This document shows positions 24,200-35,664 of a stretch of DNA of 64,000 nt, one piece after another; positions within the stretch are counted from its first letter, which is position 1; each line of letters starts with the position of its first letter. The notes under the pieces are model-generated. The model was not told the origin of the DNA. It was given only the letters and a program-made list of their open reading frames with translations, and searched no databases. Origin of the DNA: Epiperipatus broadwayi (taxonomy: Eukaryota; Onychophora; Udeonychophora; Euonychophora; Peripatidae); the NCBI GenBank assembly GCA_028023455.1, contig JAQFVV010012420.1, positions 3,596,001 through 3,660,000 on the forward strand, in the 5' to 3' direction. Both the position numbers and the translations under genes were made by a program.

Positions 24200-25140
24200 T
24201 AAAATCTGTCCTTTCTCTTTATCTCATTTTTTTATATAGAACTTTGTCTGAAACACTTTGGCCAAAAAGCATAAATTTTAAATCAATTAAATTGATTTAT
24301 ATTATTAATTGACATATGAAATTTTCCCACTTTAAATATTGTCAAAATCAATTTGAAGTACGTAATATAAAGCACTTCTTGGTTTATTGGGTAAATGGGA
24401 TATTCTCAAGTAAAACCGTAAGATAGGACAGTCTTCTGTCTCTCCTTCATTTTCTTATATAGAAGTTTAAAGCATTTTGACCAGAAAGCATGAATTTTAA
24501 ATCAGTTATATTACTTTTTTTAAAAGTAATTTTAAATTAACTTATATTATTAATTGTTATATGTGAGAAGATAGTCTAATCTTTTGTCTAGAAAAAATAT
24601 TGTTTTACACTTTGGTTTAAGAGTTATATCATTTATCTAATTAACCAGACATGAAAATAAATATCCAAGTCTTATATATTATTAAAACCTTGGAAGTGTG
24701 TTATATTACATATTTAATTGTTCAAATCAGTATTGATAATATATAAATTGAGACAATCTCAAACATATTAATAATATAAATCAATTTAAAATTTGTGCTT
24801 TTTTGCCAAAGTATTTTAGACAAACCTTTATAGAAGAAAAAGTCTGATCTTGCCTCTAAAAAAAAAAATTGTCTTATGTTTTGGCTTGAAGTCCTGCATA
24901 CTTAATTTCTCAAATTGATATTGACAATGTGTAAATTGATAAGATCTCACATATATCTATTAATAATATAAATCAGTTTAAAAATAGCTTTTAAAAATTG
25001 ATGCTTTCTGGCCAAAGTGTTTCAAACAAACCTCTATATAAGAAAATGAGGTAAAAATAAGACGATTTGATTTTTAAAATATATATATTGCACTTTAGCT
25101 TGAGAGTATTTTATTTACTAATAAACCAGTTGTTTGAAAA
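24200..25140. repeat. Four-unit repeat: two direct copies facing two inverted copies
   Basis: About 220-bp units occur at roughly 24200-24425 and 24426-24660 in plus orientation, and at about 24700-24900 and 24905-25140 in minus orientation. A common core reads 'tatagaggtttgtttgaaac' then 'actttggccagaaagcat' (sense of the plus units), followed by 'ttatattattaattgata'. All four have diverged from one another. The outcome is a large imperfect palindrome made of tandem arms. It has no coding content. Confidence 0.65.
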
Positions 25141-25144
25141 TTAA

Positions 25145-26655
25145 TCTTGAAGTATTATATATATGTTTAAGGGATTATAAAGACATTTCAGTAGCTTATG
25201 TATTATTTTATTGCATTTGTTAAAATTTTAATCTGGGACAAGGAGGGTTGTTGGTTACTGTTAAAACTCATTCATAAATGTATAAAAGCAATTTTAACAG
25301 AAGTAAACTACAGACACGTATAAATATTTATGTTTTTTTTTTTTTAATGTTTGCTCACAGATAATACTGAACCAAAATTTACAGACAATTGGAAATATCT
25401 ATGAATTTTATTTATTTTTTGATGTATGTTCTCAGATAATACTGAACCAAAATGTAATAGGTTGGATATGGAAAGATTGTATACTGTTTGTGGGTAACTA
25501 TGAAGTTATGTGAAAAAAAAAAGTTTGATTTGTTGAATTACATATGTATGTCAAGAAATGAATTTGTAATGTTAGAAACCCAAAAAGACATTAAATAATA
25601 TATATATATAAACGTTCCCATATATTTGTCTCTTAAAAAAATTTTTTTTTTTTTTAAGAAAAATAAAACAAAACAAATCAGCATTGCCATGGACAGTTGA
25701 GGAAGCTAGTTTGAAAGTTATGGAAGATGTAATTTTAATTAACAGGCATTATTGTATCAAAGTAGGAGAAAATAATTATCAAACAGTTTTGCAAGACAGG
25801 TTTTTTTGTTGTTGTTATAATTGTTAAAGAATTGGAGAAGTGTTTATTACCGAGGACTGAAGTCTTGAACTTAAATCTGTGAAGGCAGAAGTAAAGTAAA
25901 AATTATGGTTGAATATAGAGTATCATTTGATTGTAATATTGAAACTGTTTATATCAAGAAACTGTTGTTAACATAAGAAAAGTGCTTTTAATATATTCCT
26001 TAACTCAAGTTATGGGATAGTTATTTCTTTGAAATTATTGTATAGAATGTCAGTTTGGAAGCTATTAGAAGTGTGCTTACCATGTCTAAAGTTAAATCCT
26101 GCCTAATTACCTAGTAGTTAAACTTGATCTCAACAAATCTGCCATGCTAAATTGATTACATTAGAGAAAATTATAAGCCAAACATAGTAATAGATTCATT
26201 CATGAAATGACTTGATGTGCAGAAAATTAGAAGATTTTGCTGACACTATATAAAATGCTGTTAAAGTTTTGCAATGTCTAATTGGAAGTTACAGCTATAA
26301 TCAAGTATAAGAAATTGTATGTGAGCACATTTCAAAATTAAGTGACTAGTAAGAGTTCATATTTAATTAAATATTTTTAATTTAACTTACAATTGTTGTA
26401 ATTTTTATCATTTAATAATTGTATTTATTTTCATAGTATACATATGTGTATGTGAAATTTTGTGTGTAATAAAAGTTTTTTCTTTCTTTCTAGCTGGTTT
26501 TATACATTATTTGTAGTGTTAATTATGTGAGTAAAAGAATGGAGTGCATGTGCAGAGTTTCTTTCAGAATAAATTAGACATTTTAAAACAAATATTAAAG
26601 GATGTAATCACTTTCCATCAATGAAAGTTTTTGGCAAATGTAACCCTTCAAATAT
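25145..26655. other. No gene seen; short 28-bp duplicate inside
   Basis: Positions about 25353-25381 and 25429-25457 share 'ctcagataatactgaaccaaaa'. A polypyrimidine tract ending in AG at about 26490-26502 resembles a splice acceptor, but no open frame follows. The stretch is otherwise AT-rich without recognised content. Confidence 0.35.
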
Positions 26656-26663
26656 TATACCAC

Positions 26664-26838
26664 TTAACATCACATGATCACTTTTCTCTGCTTACACAAG
26701 CTGCTAAAACAGACAAAACTCTATACAGTATTGCCACTCAATGGATTTTATGCACAAACTTTCTTGCATCTATTGATTGCTCTGACTTGCATTGGGTAGT
26801 ATAATTATATGGCAAATTTTGCTTCTGTTCAAATATAT
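26664..26838 (+). repeat. Family P copy, degenerate and short
   Basis: It contains the fixed terminus 'aacatcacatgatca', the block 'aaaacagacaaaactctatac' and part of the opposite arm ('tctattgattgctctgacttg'), but the centre is deleted. A 9-bp TTCAAATAT occurs at 26647-26655 and 26829-26837, near but not exactly at both ends. Confidence 0.6.
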
Positions 26839-26839
26839 T

Positions 26840-27284
26840 TTTATTACAATATGTATTTAATCCTGTGACATTATGATATTAATTAATTACTATTAATAAA
26901 TTATTATTAATAAGAATGTCTATTTCTTTCTTTCTGTTTTTATATCAATATGTGCATCTTATCTACATAGTATACATTTAATTAGTAATTATATATATAT
27001 ATATATATGAGTCATGAATTTCCGCACTTTGCTCCAAGCTAGTAGCAGGAGGCAGTAATGGGGTGAAAAGTGCAATATTTTTTGTGTGTTGGAAGGATTC
27101 AGAAATTTGGAGCGATGGCTTTTCTAAAGCAGGAAGTGGCACCAGTAACAAATAAATGTTGATTTATTTATGTGCCAAGAAAGCTGTCTTTGACTGTTTT
27201 TAGATGAGCCATGTAACTAATTATAAACCACTTTCAAATAAAATGGTATTCGATTTGATCATCATTGTTAGTATTGGTGCTTAA
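26840..27284. other. No gene seen; (AT)n microsatellite
   Basis: An AT dinucleotide run of about 18 bases lies at 26989-27008. Nothing else is recognisable. Confidence 0.4.
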
Positions 27285-27297
27285 TATTGGAAGGTTA
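27285..27297 (+). repeat. 13-bp target duplication, left
   Basis: TATTGGAAGGTTA, repeated perfectly at 27586-27598, flanks the palindromic element. Confidence 0.8.
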
Positions 27298-27585
27298 AAC
27301 TCACTATACATATTGCCACACACAGCAAGCTAGAGTAATCAATGGATGCCAGAAGGCTTGTGCATAAAATCCCCATCTAGTGCCTACTCATCCAATATCC
27401 CCAGACTAGTTCCAGAAACTAGTCTGGGGATATTGGATGAGTAGGCACTAGATGAGGATTTTATGCACAAGCCTTCTGGCATCTATTGATTACTCTAGCT
27501 TGCTGTGTGTGGCAATATGTATAGTGAGTTTTGCCTGTTTTAGCAAGTTATACACAAGCATAAGAGATGGTGGTCATGTGATGTT
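27298..27585 (-). mobile_element. Palindromic retroposon, family P copy 2 (near-perfect hairpin)
   Basis: Two arms of about 120 bases are almost perfect reverse complements around a centre at about 27413-27419 ('agtt-cc-agaaact'). They cover the blocks 'agtaatcaatggatgcc', 'cttgtgcataaaatc' and 'ggatattggatgagtaggc'. The right end closes with the reverse complement of the family's fixed terminus (ATCACATGACCACC); the left arm is truncated. Perfect 13-bp duplications bound it. The central region carrying the hammerhead-like core in other copies is lost, leaving only GAAACTAGTCTGGGG. The arms have stayed nearly identical, suggesting a young insertion or a fold-back copying event. Confidence 0.8.
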
Positions 27586-27598
27586 TATTGGAAGGTTA
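27586..27598 (+). repeat. 13-bp target duplication, right
   Basis: This is an identical copy of 27285-27297. Confidence 0.8.
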
Positions 27599-27599
27599 T

Positions 27600-28680
27600 G
27601 AGAAAATCAGCATTGTTTTTTAATGTTAGGTATATTTGTGTGTGTGTTTTAAATTGATGGTTTGATTCAGCAGTCATATACATTATTCTTTTTCACCAAT
27701 ATAATAGCTATTCAAAATAGTGTTATGAAGCTTTATTAAAATATTAAAACAATCATTGATTTTGTAAAAAAAATTATCATAAAATCGAGTGTCATCACTA
27801 ATAGCTTATATATCTAAATCTGATTTTGAATTGAAACCATATGCATGTACATTAGTGAAGAATGCGGATTTAAAAATGAGACTAATAATAAACCCAAGCT
27901 CTCAATTCAAGCAAGGTCAGCCTCAAGCATAAGTGGACCAACTATGCTTTTAAAACATTTATTGATAGAAGTGTGTCTATTTTGTAGCTCAGGTGCGACA
28001 AATAGTTTACTTCCACAATATTTCATATAGTATTTAAACTGTAATCATCTTATTATAAGTAATAAGATTATGAATGTTCTGGGGTTTTTTTTTTCTATGT
28101 AATATATATTTAAGTTTAGATATACATTTTGTGTGTTTGTCCATATGTATGTATATATATATATTGCATGTTTGTAATAATATCTTTTAGATATCTATAA
28201 GTTTTGCTAAAACAAGTCAATCTCTTTTGCCATATCATGTAGATGCCAAACTATTTACATATTCATATATAATTAAAGTTTTGAAACTACTGTTAGTAAA
28301 ATATGTTAGATAAACTTTCAGTACTTTAATATGCTTAATATGTTTTAGCTTATATATATATATATTGTTTATTTAAATTTTTTTTTGCAACCTTTGCTTT
28401 GATAACCTGTGATCAAAGTTAAACTAAATTATGGTGCTGATATTTTTAGCAATTTTTTTTTGTTGTTGCAATTTCTAATTGCTTTATTGGTTGTTTTAAA
28501 AAAAAATCTACATTAGGATTATTAGTTTTTTTGGCAGATATAAAATTTACTGGACTAGTAAATAGTATTGAAAATTTAATTAACATCCTTTATTTATATT
28601 TATAATTGATTAGAAAGTTTGTTTTAATATCAAAATTGTTATTATTAATGTTTTTTTTTAAATTTATATATCATTTTAAG
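27600..28680. other. Probable intron upstream of the eh1-like exon
   Basis: This AT-rich DNA has no credible coding frame. It ends in TTTTAAG directly before an open frame, so I read its 3' part as intron sequence with the acceptor AG at 28679-28680. Only weak polypyrimidine content precedes it. Confidence 0.35.
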
Positions 28681-29399
28681 GATTTAAAAGTGGTATTTTA
28701 AATGTTAGAAAAGAAGGTCACCGTGAAGTCCACATGCAGTCATCTTTTGCATCTGCAATCTTAACTTCAGGAAGTTCTTCCAGTAAACATTCTCTTCTCA
28801 CTAAGCATTCACAAAGTCCAGATTTCTTACATCCTTCAAAACTAACTGCTGATATTCAGTCAAAAATTTCTTCATTAGAACCAACAGATGTTCCTGAAGG
28901 ATTGGGTCAACGTCTGCAATTTTCAATTGAAAATTTAGTTGGCTCTGGTTTAACAGGTCACACTATTGCTCCTCCTAACCCTTTATTATTTTATCCAAAT
29001 GCTTCCTTTTTAATGCCAACCCCATCCACTCCTTTGGCTTGGGCTCCAATTTTAAATCCATATTCCTGTATGAATACAGTTAATCCAACTTCATCTTTAA
29101 CTCAGTTTTATAACAAAGAAGAGTCAAACGCTTTACCGTCAGTTGATCTTTCTCATTCAAGCAATTATCTGGCATCAGCATCACCTTCTGCTGATAATCC
29201 TGATAAATTATTAAAACCCTGTTTTGTCCAATTGGAATCATTAAAAATCCAACCAGCATCACCTACAAGTATATTAGGTGGGCAAGTTTCTGATGAAACA
29301 AAACTGCGATTAAAATCAACAATTCAAAATCGTAATGATATTGTTATTAAACCAGGGGAACCTGAATTACAAAACCCAGATTCTCCCAAAAATGTTTAG
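28681..29399 (+). CDS. Exon of a probable transcriptional regulator with an eh1-like motif
   Basis: An open frame runs from the putative splice acceptor (28679-28680) through the first ATG (28734) to TAG at 29397-29399. That gives about 221 residues from the ATG, or 238 from the acceptor. An in-frame TAA overlaps the acceptor, so the upstream part is either spliced on or the ATG is the start. The DNA is visibly richer in G+C and more codon-like than its flanks. The protein is rich in Ser, Pro, Asn and Leu and looks disordered. About 68 residues after the ATG lies FSIENLV, which fits the engrailed homology-1 Groucho-binding consensus found in homeobox, forkhead and T-box repressors. A second hydrophobic patch, SSFASAIL, begins the protein. 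No DNA-binding domain is encoded here, so it would lie in another exon. The stop is followed by GTATAC, which could also be a donor site. The family is not identified. Confidence 0.6.
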
Positions 29400-29497
29400 G
29401 TATACATTTTTATTAGTGCTTAAATAAGAATTGTAATTTCATGATTGTATTATTTGTTGAGTAACAATATTTTGTATGTATTATAATTGTTGTATAT

Positions 29498-29503
29498 AAT
29501 AAA
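29498..29503 (+). terminator. Poly(A) signal AATAAA
   Basis: AATAAA about 100 bases after the stop codon of the eh1-like exon is consistent with a short 3' UTR. Such strings are frequent in AT-rich DNA, so position is the main support. Confidence 0.45.
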
Positions 29504-29509
29504 CGTCTT

Positions 29510-31395
29510 TTTAAAATAATTTGAATGGTTGTTAATTTTATAAAAATTATTTTTAAAAAATCCATCAAGAATATTCATTTTAGTAAGATTATTTGTTACT
29601 TTTATTTAATACATATGAATATAAACTTTGAATTAGATAAGTGAAAATCTGATGTGTATTTATCATGTAAATAAGAATGTTTGGCTTATTTACAATCTCT
29701 TTCAACTACATATAAATACAATCAATATGGGAGCTATATGAACTCAGAAACTTCTTTAATATTCAGCTTTTGTTCTTTTAATGCTCTTTAATTAAATAAA
29801 GTTAATTTGCATTATTTTTCAATTTACTTCCATTAAAACAATGTGTATATTTTTCCAGTTTAACATTCTTAAAACCTCTTAATATATTATCAAACAATAA
29901 ACATTCCAGAAAAAAAAAATACAAAAAGCTGTATATTTTTACTCCTATGGTACTTAGTTGATATAAGTAAATAATATTTGTAAATAGCTGTTATAACGTT
30001 TGTTATATGACTCTTAACATGAATGCTGATTGTTGTACCACATTGCATTGTTAGCTGAATCTATCTCTGGACAAATGTCACATCATTTGTAAAAGATAAA
30101 CATTCATCTGGCAATACAACAACAATAATTATATCAATCGCAAAGATTCGTCCTTCCCCCTCTCCAAGAAATGGATGCTCTAATCTAAATAATTAACATT
30201 GTAATTTAAATAAATTTGAATTCCATCAACTTTATATACATACACACATTTCTCCATTATATCCTTCCTGTCAATATGAGAACGTTATAAGTTCTCGAAA
30301 GCGCTCAGCCATATAAATTTTAGAGACTAATAAACTTCTCTATTAATGTGTATAAGCGTACGTATTACATATTATATCTGTAATTTGTAAATAGCTAAAA
30401 AAAACATTCATTAATCAATAATTGGATGACTAATTGGGTTGAATATTAGCATTATGCCTGAAAAAATTTAGCAATTTTACTAGATTCCAATCCAAGGTCA
30501 TGGCATGCTGAGATACACATGGTATTGTTATTAATGCATTTTACTGTCATGTTCGTGACTGGAGTTTAAATTTGCGTAAATATTTTTCGGATAACTGATT
30601 TCTGAAGAAGCATAAGATTTTTTACCCAGGTAGTTGGTCCATAGTATAGAAGATAATTGTTCAATTGTTTATCTGAAAAAGATTATTTAGCTATTCTTAA
30701 CTGGAAAGTAAAAGATTAGTCACATGATTGTGATGAACCATTAGTAAAACAAAAATATGAATGTAATATATAGATTTGTTTGCTGGGAAATGAGTCATAA
30801 TCATAGAACAATATTTTTTATACTATTCTAAGTATACTGACATTATAAAATATTTTGATAATTTATTATGCAGCATTGTTTCTTTAAGGACATGGGCATT
30901 ATACATTGTTGCTACACAGGTGGAGTTAGAATTACAAGAGATGACAGGAGAAAATGAAAACTACTTGAAAGGGAATATGGGTTGTTAATTTATATCCAAT
31001 TGTTTAAACCTATTAGGATTCTTTACAAGTTTTGTAAGAATAGTTAAATGGAATAATGAATTTATAGTCAAAGATGAAATAGAAAAGGCTATATGTTGTA
31101 AAACTGTATGAAATTAAAGCATTTCCAAGAGAATTGGTTATTATTCAGATATATATGATAATCTAATTATAATCATGATAAACTTAAAACATAAAGAAAT
31201 TTATAATAATAAATCATTAAAATAGAATATAGAAATATTTGTGTTGGATTGGGGAGTAAGAAATGAAAGAAAAGATATGTTTTTGTATTGAAAATAGTTT
31301 GATAGTAATGAAGATGATTTAAAAATCCTAAAAGAATTTACTCTTGGAAAGCTGCAAGTGGTAATATATTATGTTTTGACTCTTATTAGATTTTA
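29510..31395. other. No gene seen; AT-rich DNA
   Basis: No coding domain is recognisable. A patch at about 30150-30320 has 'ccctctccaag' and 'aagcgctcagcca', faintly like the 36.4-kb repeats, but the match is too short to call. Confidence 0.35.
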
Positions 31396-31399
31396 AGAA

Positions 31400-32345
31400 A
31401 GATTTAAGAATAAATGTGAATATCCTGGAACTGCTAAAATTGAAATTGTTAAAAGAAATGATCAATTGATAAATTAAAAAAGATATGAGAGAAAAAAATT
31501 TCATAAATACTAATTAAGAATTCAAATAAAAGATGGAGAAATATTCAGGACCATTTAGACGATGCTCCAAAAAGTAAAAAAAAGCGTTGATTTAACAATG
31601 AGATGATGAATACAATAGTTAAGAAAATGTTAATTATGGTAGTAAAACTGTGTATAAAAAGTTTAATAAACTAGTAAAATTAGAATTTTGATGAATAAGA
31701 ACTACAGCAAAAAATATGTTTGAATTAATTTACAATGAAATAAGAAAATTCGGATGAAAAGCAAAGTTGCAGAAATGAAATCAAGAAGTGATATAATTAT
31801 TAGTAAAGAAATGAAAATGTGAGAAAAAGATTTATATAATAGAAATAAAGTCTTCATCCATAGTAATTAAAAATTATAAAGATAAGAATGGAATAGATTG
31901 TGCAATAATGGATAAACTCATTTACAAACATTAAAATTAATAAAGTACAAAAAATTGATAAAATGCCTGTCAAATTATTGAAAGCTATGAAAAAAAAACT
32001 GATTTGATAGAATTGATGTATAGTATTTGTAATTCATTTTATGATCCAGGAGAGTGACCAGATTTCATTTTAACAGTTATGTTTCAATCAGAAAAAAATC
32101 AATTCAGTGAAATAATCTTACATGATTAAGATGCTATTGCATATTTTTTGTTAAACATGCTCCTATCTGAAGAAAAGTTTGCTTTTTGAAAAAGTAGAGA
32201 AGTGAGATATAATTGAAGTGGTGAGAATTATAGTTGAAAGAAAAACAGATCTTTTATTAATATTGGAAACAGTGATAATTGGGTTGTTTTGTGAGATATT
32301 TTATAAAGGAAAGAAATTTGAATGGCATTTATTAAGAAACATGAA
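31400..32345 (+). pseudogene. Decayed LINE reverse transcriptase fragment, third LINE type
   Basis: Plus-strand translation, with stops and frameshifts, gives KIDKMPVKLLKAM, then ICNSFYDPGEWPDFILTVMF, then a degenerate EEKFAFRKSREVR and VVRIIVERKTDL. This order corresponds to the N-terminal RT region of non-LTR elements (...IPAELLKAL...IxxxGEWPxxxxxSVFIP...FGFRKxRGTRDAI...RxIxEK). The wording differs from the RTE copies in this window, so it is a different clade. It is truncated just before motif A, directly beside the 3' end of RTE copy 2. It is nonfunctional. Confidence 0.55.
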
Positions 32346-32352
32346 TCAAAAT

Positions 32353-34975
32353 TATCACCCATTATCAATCCATTACAGAATCATCTTCAAGTTCAATCCA
32401 TCTATCTCTGACCTCACTTCTCCACATCACCCCTGCACACTTTATTACATCCATCCATCTAATGTGATCTCTTTCTGGGTCTTATACAATCCCTTGGAAT
32501 CCAGTGTAAGATTTCAGTTGTCCATCTATTATTTCTTCCAACAGAATGTCCAGCTCAATTTCACTTGTCTTATAATTCTTTCAGCAAGTAACACCTATTT
32601 GTTCTCTTACCCATGTATTGCAGTTTCGATCTCTTCTTGTTACTCCTAACATAATCTCACCATATTTCTTTGAGTGGTCTGAAGTCTCTATAATACCCTT
32701 CTATTAAGTGTCCAAGTATCATATCCATAAGTAAAACACATTTATTAAAAACCCTTTTCAAACAAGCATATTTTCTTTTAATATTAAGTTATCTCTACCA
32801 AAAGGCACTCCAACCAAGTTTAATTTTGATTAATAATCATCCATTATGCTTCCATCTGCAGTACTAATCTGACCAAAGAATTTGTAGTTGTTAACTTCTA
32901 ACTCATCATAATCAATCTTTATTTTCATCTTTTAAGAAAATAACATTGAACATTACTTTAGTCTTTTTTAACATTTACCTTTAATCCTACTTTCTTTTAT
33001 GATAACACTTGTTAACATTTCCTGAAGCTCTGAAACATTATTTGCAAAAATAACTACAGCATTTGCCAAATCTAAATGATATAAATAATCTACATTTACT
33101 TTTATTCCTATAGCTTCTCATTTTACTCCACAAAATACTTCTTGCAGGGCACTGTTGTAAAAACTTTTGGAGATATGGAGTCACTCTGTCTTATACCCTG
33201 CTAAATATTGACCTTTCTAGTATCATTATGTAATCTAATTGTTGCTATTGCATTTTTATAAATATTCTTCAGAATATGACAATATCCTGGGTCCATACCT
33301 TGATAATCCAATGCTTTAATCACCGAAGAAATGCTTATAGAATCAAATGCCTTTTCATAATCTACAAATCCAAAGTATAATGGTAACTCATATCCATTGG
33401 TCCTCTCTACAACTTCTCTCAATACTTGGATATGATCTACTGTAATAAAACTACCTTTAAATTCAACTTGTTCTTTTGGTTAATTGAAATGCAATGTTCT
33501 CTGTAGACTAGTAAAAATTTTATATAAAACTGATAAAAGACTGATAGGCCTGTAATAGCTTCTTTATCACCTTTTAAAAATAATATCACATTCATCCAAT
33601 CATCTGGTACAACTTTTTCATTTAGACATTTGGTATATAACTTTGCCTTATATATCTCACTTCTTCAAGTAAAATCCTGGGCAATTCATAAGATATATGA
33701 ATTGTAGGAGTTATTATACAATTCTTGATGCAACTCTTCTACATATTTCATGTCATCTCTCTTTTTAGTAATAGTTCCATCTTTTTTTCTTCTTGCAGAT
33801 GTTTCCTGCCAATATCAAAATGTTCTTTTACACTCTCTAGATTTTTATTCTCTTTTACAGGTTTCCTTGCTAGTTCACAATTGTACTTTATATCATTATC
33901 AACTTTTTGCATCATTTTACAAAATTTGAGATATTCAATCCTTCTTAATGCTTCATTTTTATATATCTTCATAAATTCTTCTAGTCTTAGTAGAAATTTT
34001 ATTAGTCAATTGCTGTTTTTTCTACCAGCTATCTGTTGCAGTTAAAAAACAAGGGGGGGGGGAGGGCCGAAAAAAAAATATACATAATATTTCTAAATTA
34101 AAAAGAAAAAAAAATTTAAAAGTATATCAGTTATTTTCCTATTAAGTTCATTCAAATCTGAATCATGTTCAAAATCTACTAATACTTGAAAACGATTTGC
34201 AAGTTTTAATTTAAATTCATTAGAATGTTTCTGAAGATTAGGAATGTCAACTATAAGTATTGTTCTTCTTAATTTTTGTCTCTAGATTTGCATTAACATG
34301 TATCTTACTAATCAAATGATTATTTCCTGTGTTGAATTTATTAAGGATATTACAATCTTGAAATTGTATTTTCTGTTAGTCAAAATATCCAATTCTACTG
34401 TACTTTCATTTGGATGCTTCCATGTCCATTTTCTTTTAACATTTTTCACAAAAAAAGAATTCATAATATAAAGTTTTTCTGCAAACTACACAAGTCTATG
34501 TCCTCTCTCATTTCTCTTGCCATAACCAAATTTACCAACAATATTTTCATAAATCTGCCATAACAATTTTAAAATGTTTATGCTGAACCAAAACCTTTTG
34601 TACATCCATATAAAAATTTTCTACTACTTCACCAGTGTGAGAACTTGTTGCTATTACGTTGAATAACTAACCTTACGACTATGTCTGATACACCATCAAT
34701 CTCCACTATGTTGTTATTCCAGTTATTTATAATGAATCCTGTTCCACTTATACTTCCAATATTTGTGCGTTTGCAGTAGAGTTAGTACATGTTCACTTTT
34801 TAAATTGTCTCACCTTTTCTTTTTATTTCACAAAGCCCAAATTTAATATGAGACAGTTCTTCCAATTCCTGCTATCTTCCTTCACTTGAAAGTGATCTGC
34901 AGTTGTAGATACCTAAATAAAAAGTCATCAAATAGCACCCTCCATGTTTGGCCACCAACTGCTGCCCTGGCTGGT
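32353..34975 (-). pseudogene. Most complete RTE retrotransposon copy (endonuclease + RT), copy 2
   Basis: Minus-strand order: the endonuclease region lies at about 34935-34085, and the RT region plus C-terminus at about 34045-32353, so the expected EN-RT layout is intact. The endonuclease reads as a degenerate APE-type domain: YLQLQITFK (a tyrosine-leucine start equivalent to TYNCRSL in relatives), then pieces matching GKFGYGKRNERGHR, a WTWKHPN-like block and a TGNNH/GSDH-like end. The RT part contains VDYEKAFDSI (motif A), NIYKNAIATIRLHNDT and the helix-rich MKIYKNEALRRIEYLKF linker shared with copy 1. Stops and frameshifts are frequent. A G-rich run with an A tract (about 34046-34080) separates the two halves. 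At roughly 2.6 kb it approaches the usual length of RTE elements. Confidence 0.8.
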
Positions 34976-35032
34976 GACTTTACATGAACTACAATATATA
35001 AGGCAATCAAATAGCACCCTCCATGATTGATA
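34926..35032 (-). repeat. Short direct repeat at the 5' end of RTE copy 2
   Basis: 'tcaaatagcaccctccatg' occurs at about 34928 and again at about 35008, 81 bases apart. It may be a tandem 5'-UTR unit or a duplication made at insertion. Confidence 0.55.
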
Positions 35033-35251
35033 CAATTTGAGATGAAAATAATTGCAAATAAAATTAAAGCAATGTAGGTGAAAAAGTAATTTATAAGCAA
35101 GCATCATATAAGAAGTTATAAAGCAGATTTAATAATTTTAAATATTCAGTAAGTTACATGATTTTTGTAGTGATAAGGAAATTTAGAATTATAATAGTTA
35201 TACAGATGTTAAATAAAAGGTACTACTCGGGCATTATTTTCAAATGTGACT

Positions 35252-35660
35252 TGCAGAATAAAGTTTAATCTGTACTCTGATCGAGTCTTTTTCCTCCACA
35301 TCATACCAGCAAACTTCTTTATTTTATTCATCCATCTTAAATGTGGCCTCTCTCTAGATCTTTTATATTAAGATCCCGTTTAAATATTCAACTGTCCAAC
35401 TATTATCTCTTAGAAATATAGCTAGTTTCAATTCAGTCTCTTAATTCTTTCAATGATATGTTTGTTTGCTCATTCATGTATTTCATCTTCAATATTGTTA
35501 CTTTCAATATACATATCTTCATACATCATAAAGTAATCTGAAATCTGTAGTGCTTTTCTGTTAATTGTCTAAATCTCAGATGCATATTTTAGAATTATTA
35601 AAACATCTACTAAAAACCTTAAGCATATTTGCTTTTTATGTTAAATGAATTCCATCAAAA
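35252..35660 (-). pseudogene. RTE 3'-terminal fragment, copy 3
   Basis: Minus-strand translation includes RERPHLRWMNKIKKFAG and MMWRKK, equivalent to RKRPHVRWMDEIRKYAG and MWRKEA of copy 1, followed upstream by a degenerate tail of the same domain. It lies only about 280 bases from the 5' end of copy 2 in the same orientation. It covers the last about 400 bases of the element. Confidence 0.75.
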
Positions 35661-35664
35661 AACT

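Noticed and set aside
26490-26530. Splice acceptor and exon start after a long polypyrimidine tract
   Set aside because: All frames close within a few codons, so no exon can be supported.
27845-28030. 61-codon plus-strand open frame as an exon of the eh1-like gene
   Set aside because: No acceptor or donor of good quality frames it and no motif is visible; it is not distinguishable from chance.
32218-32649. 143-codon plus-strand open frame as a gene
   Set aside because: It joins the tail of one LINE fragment to the antisense of an RTE 3' end; the fusion is accidental.
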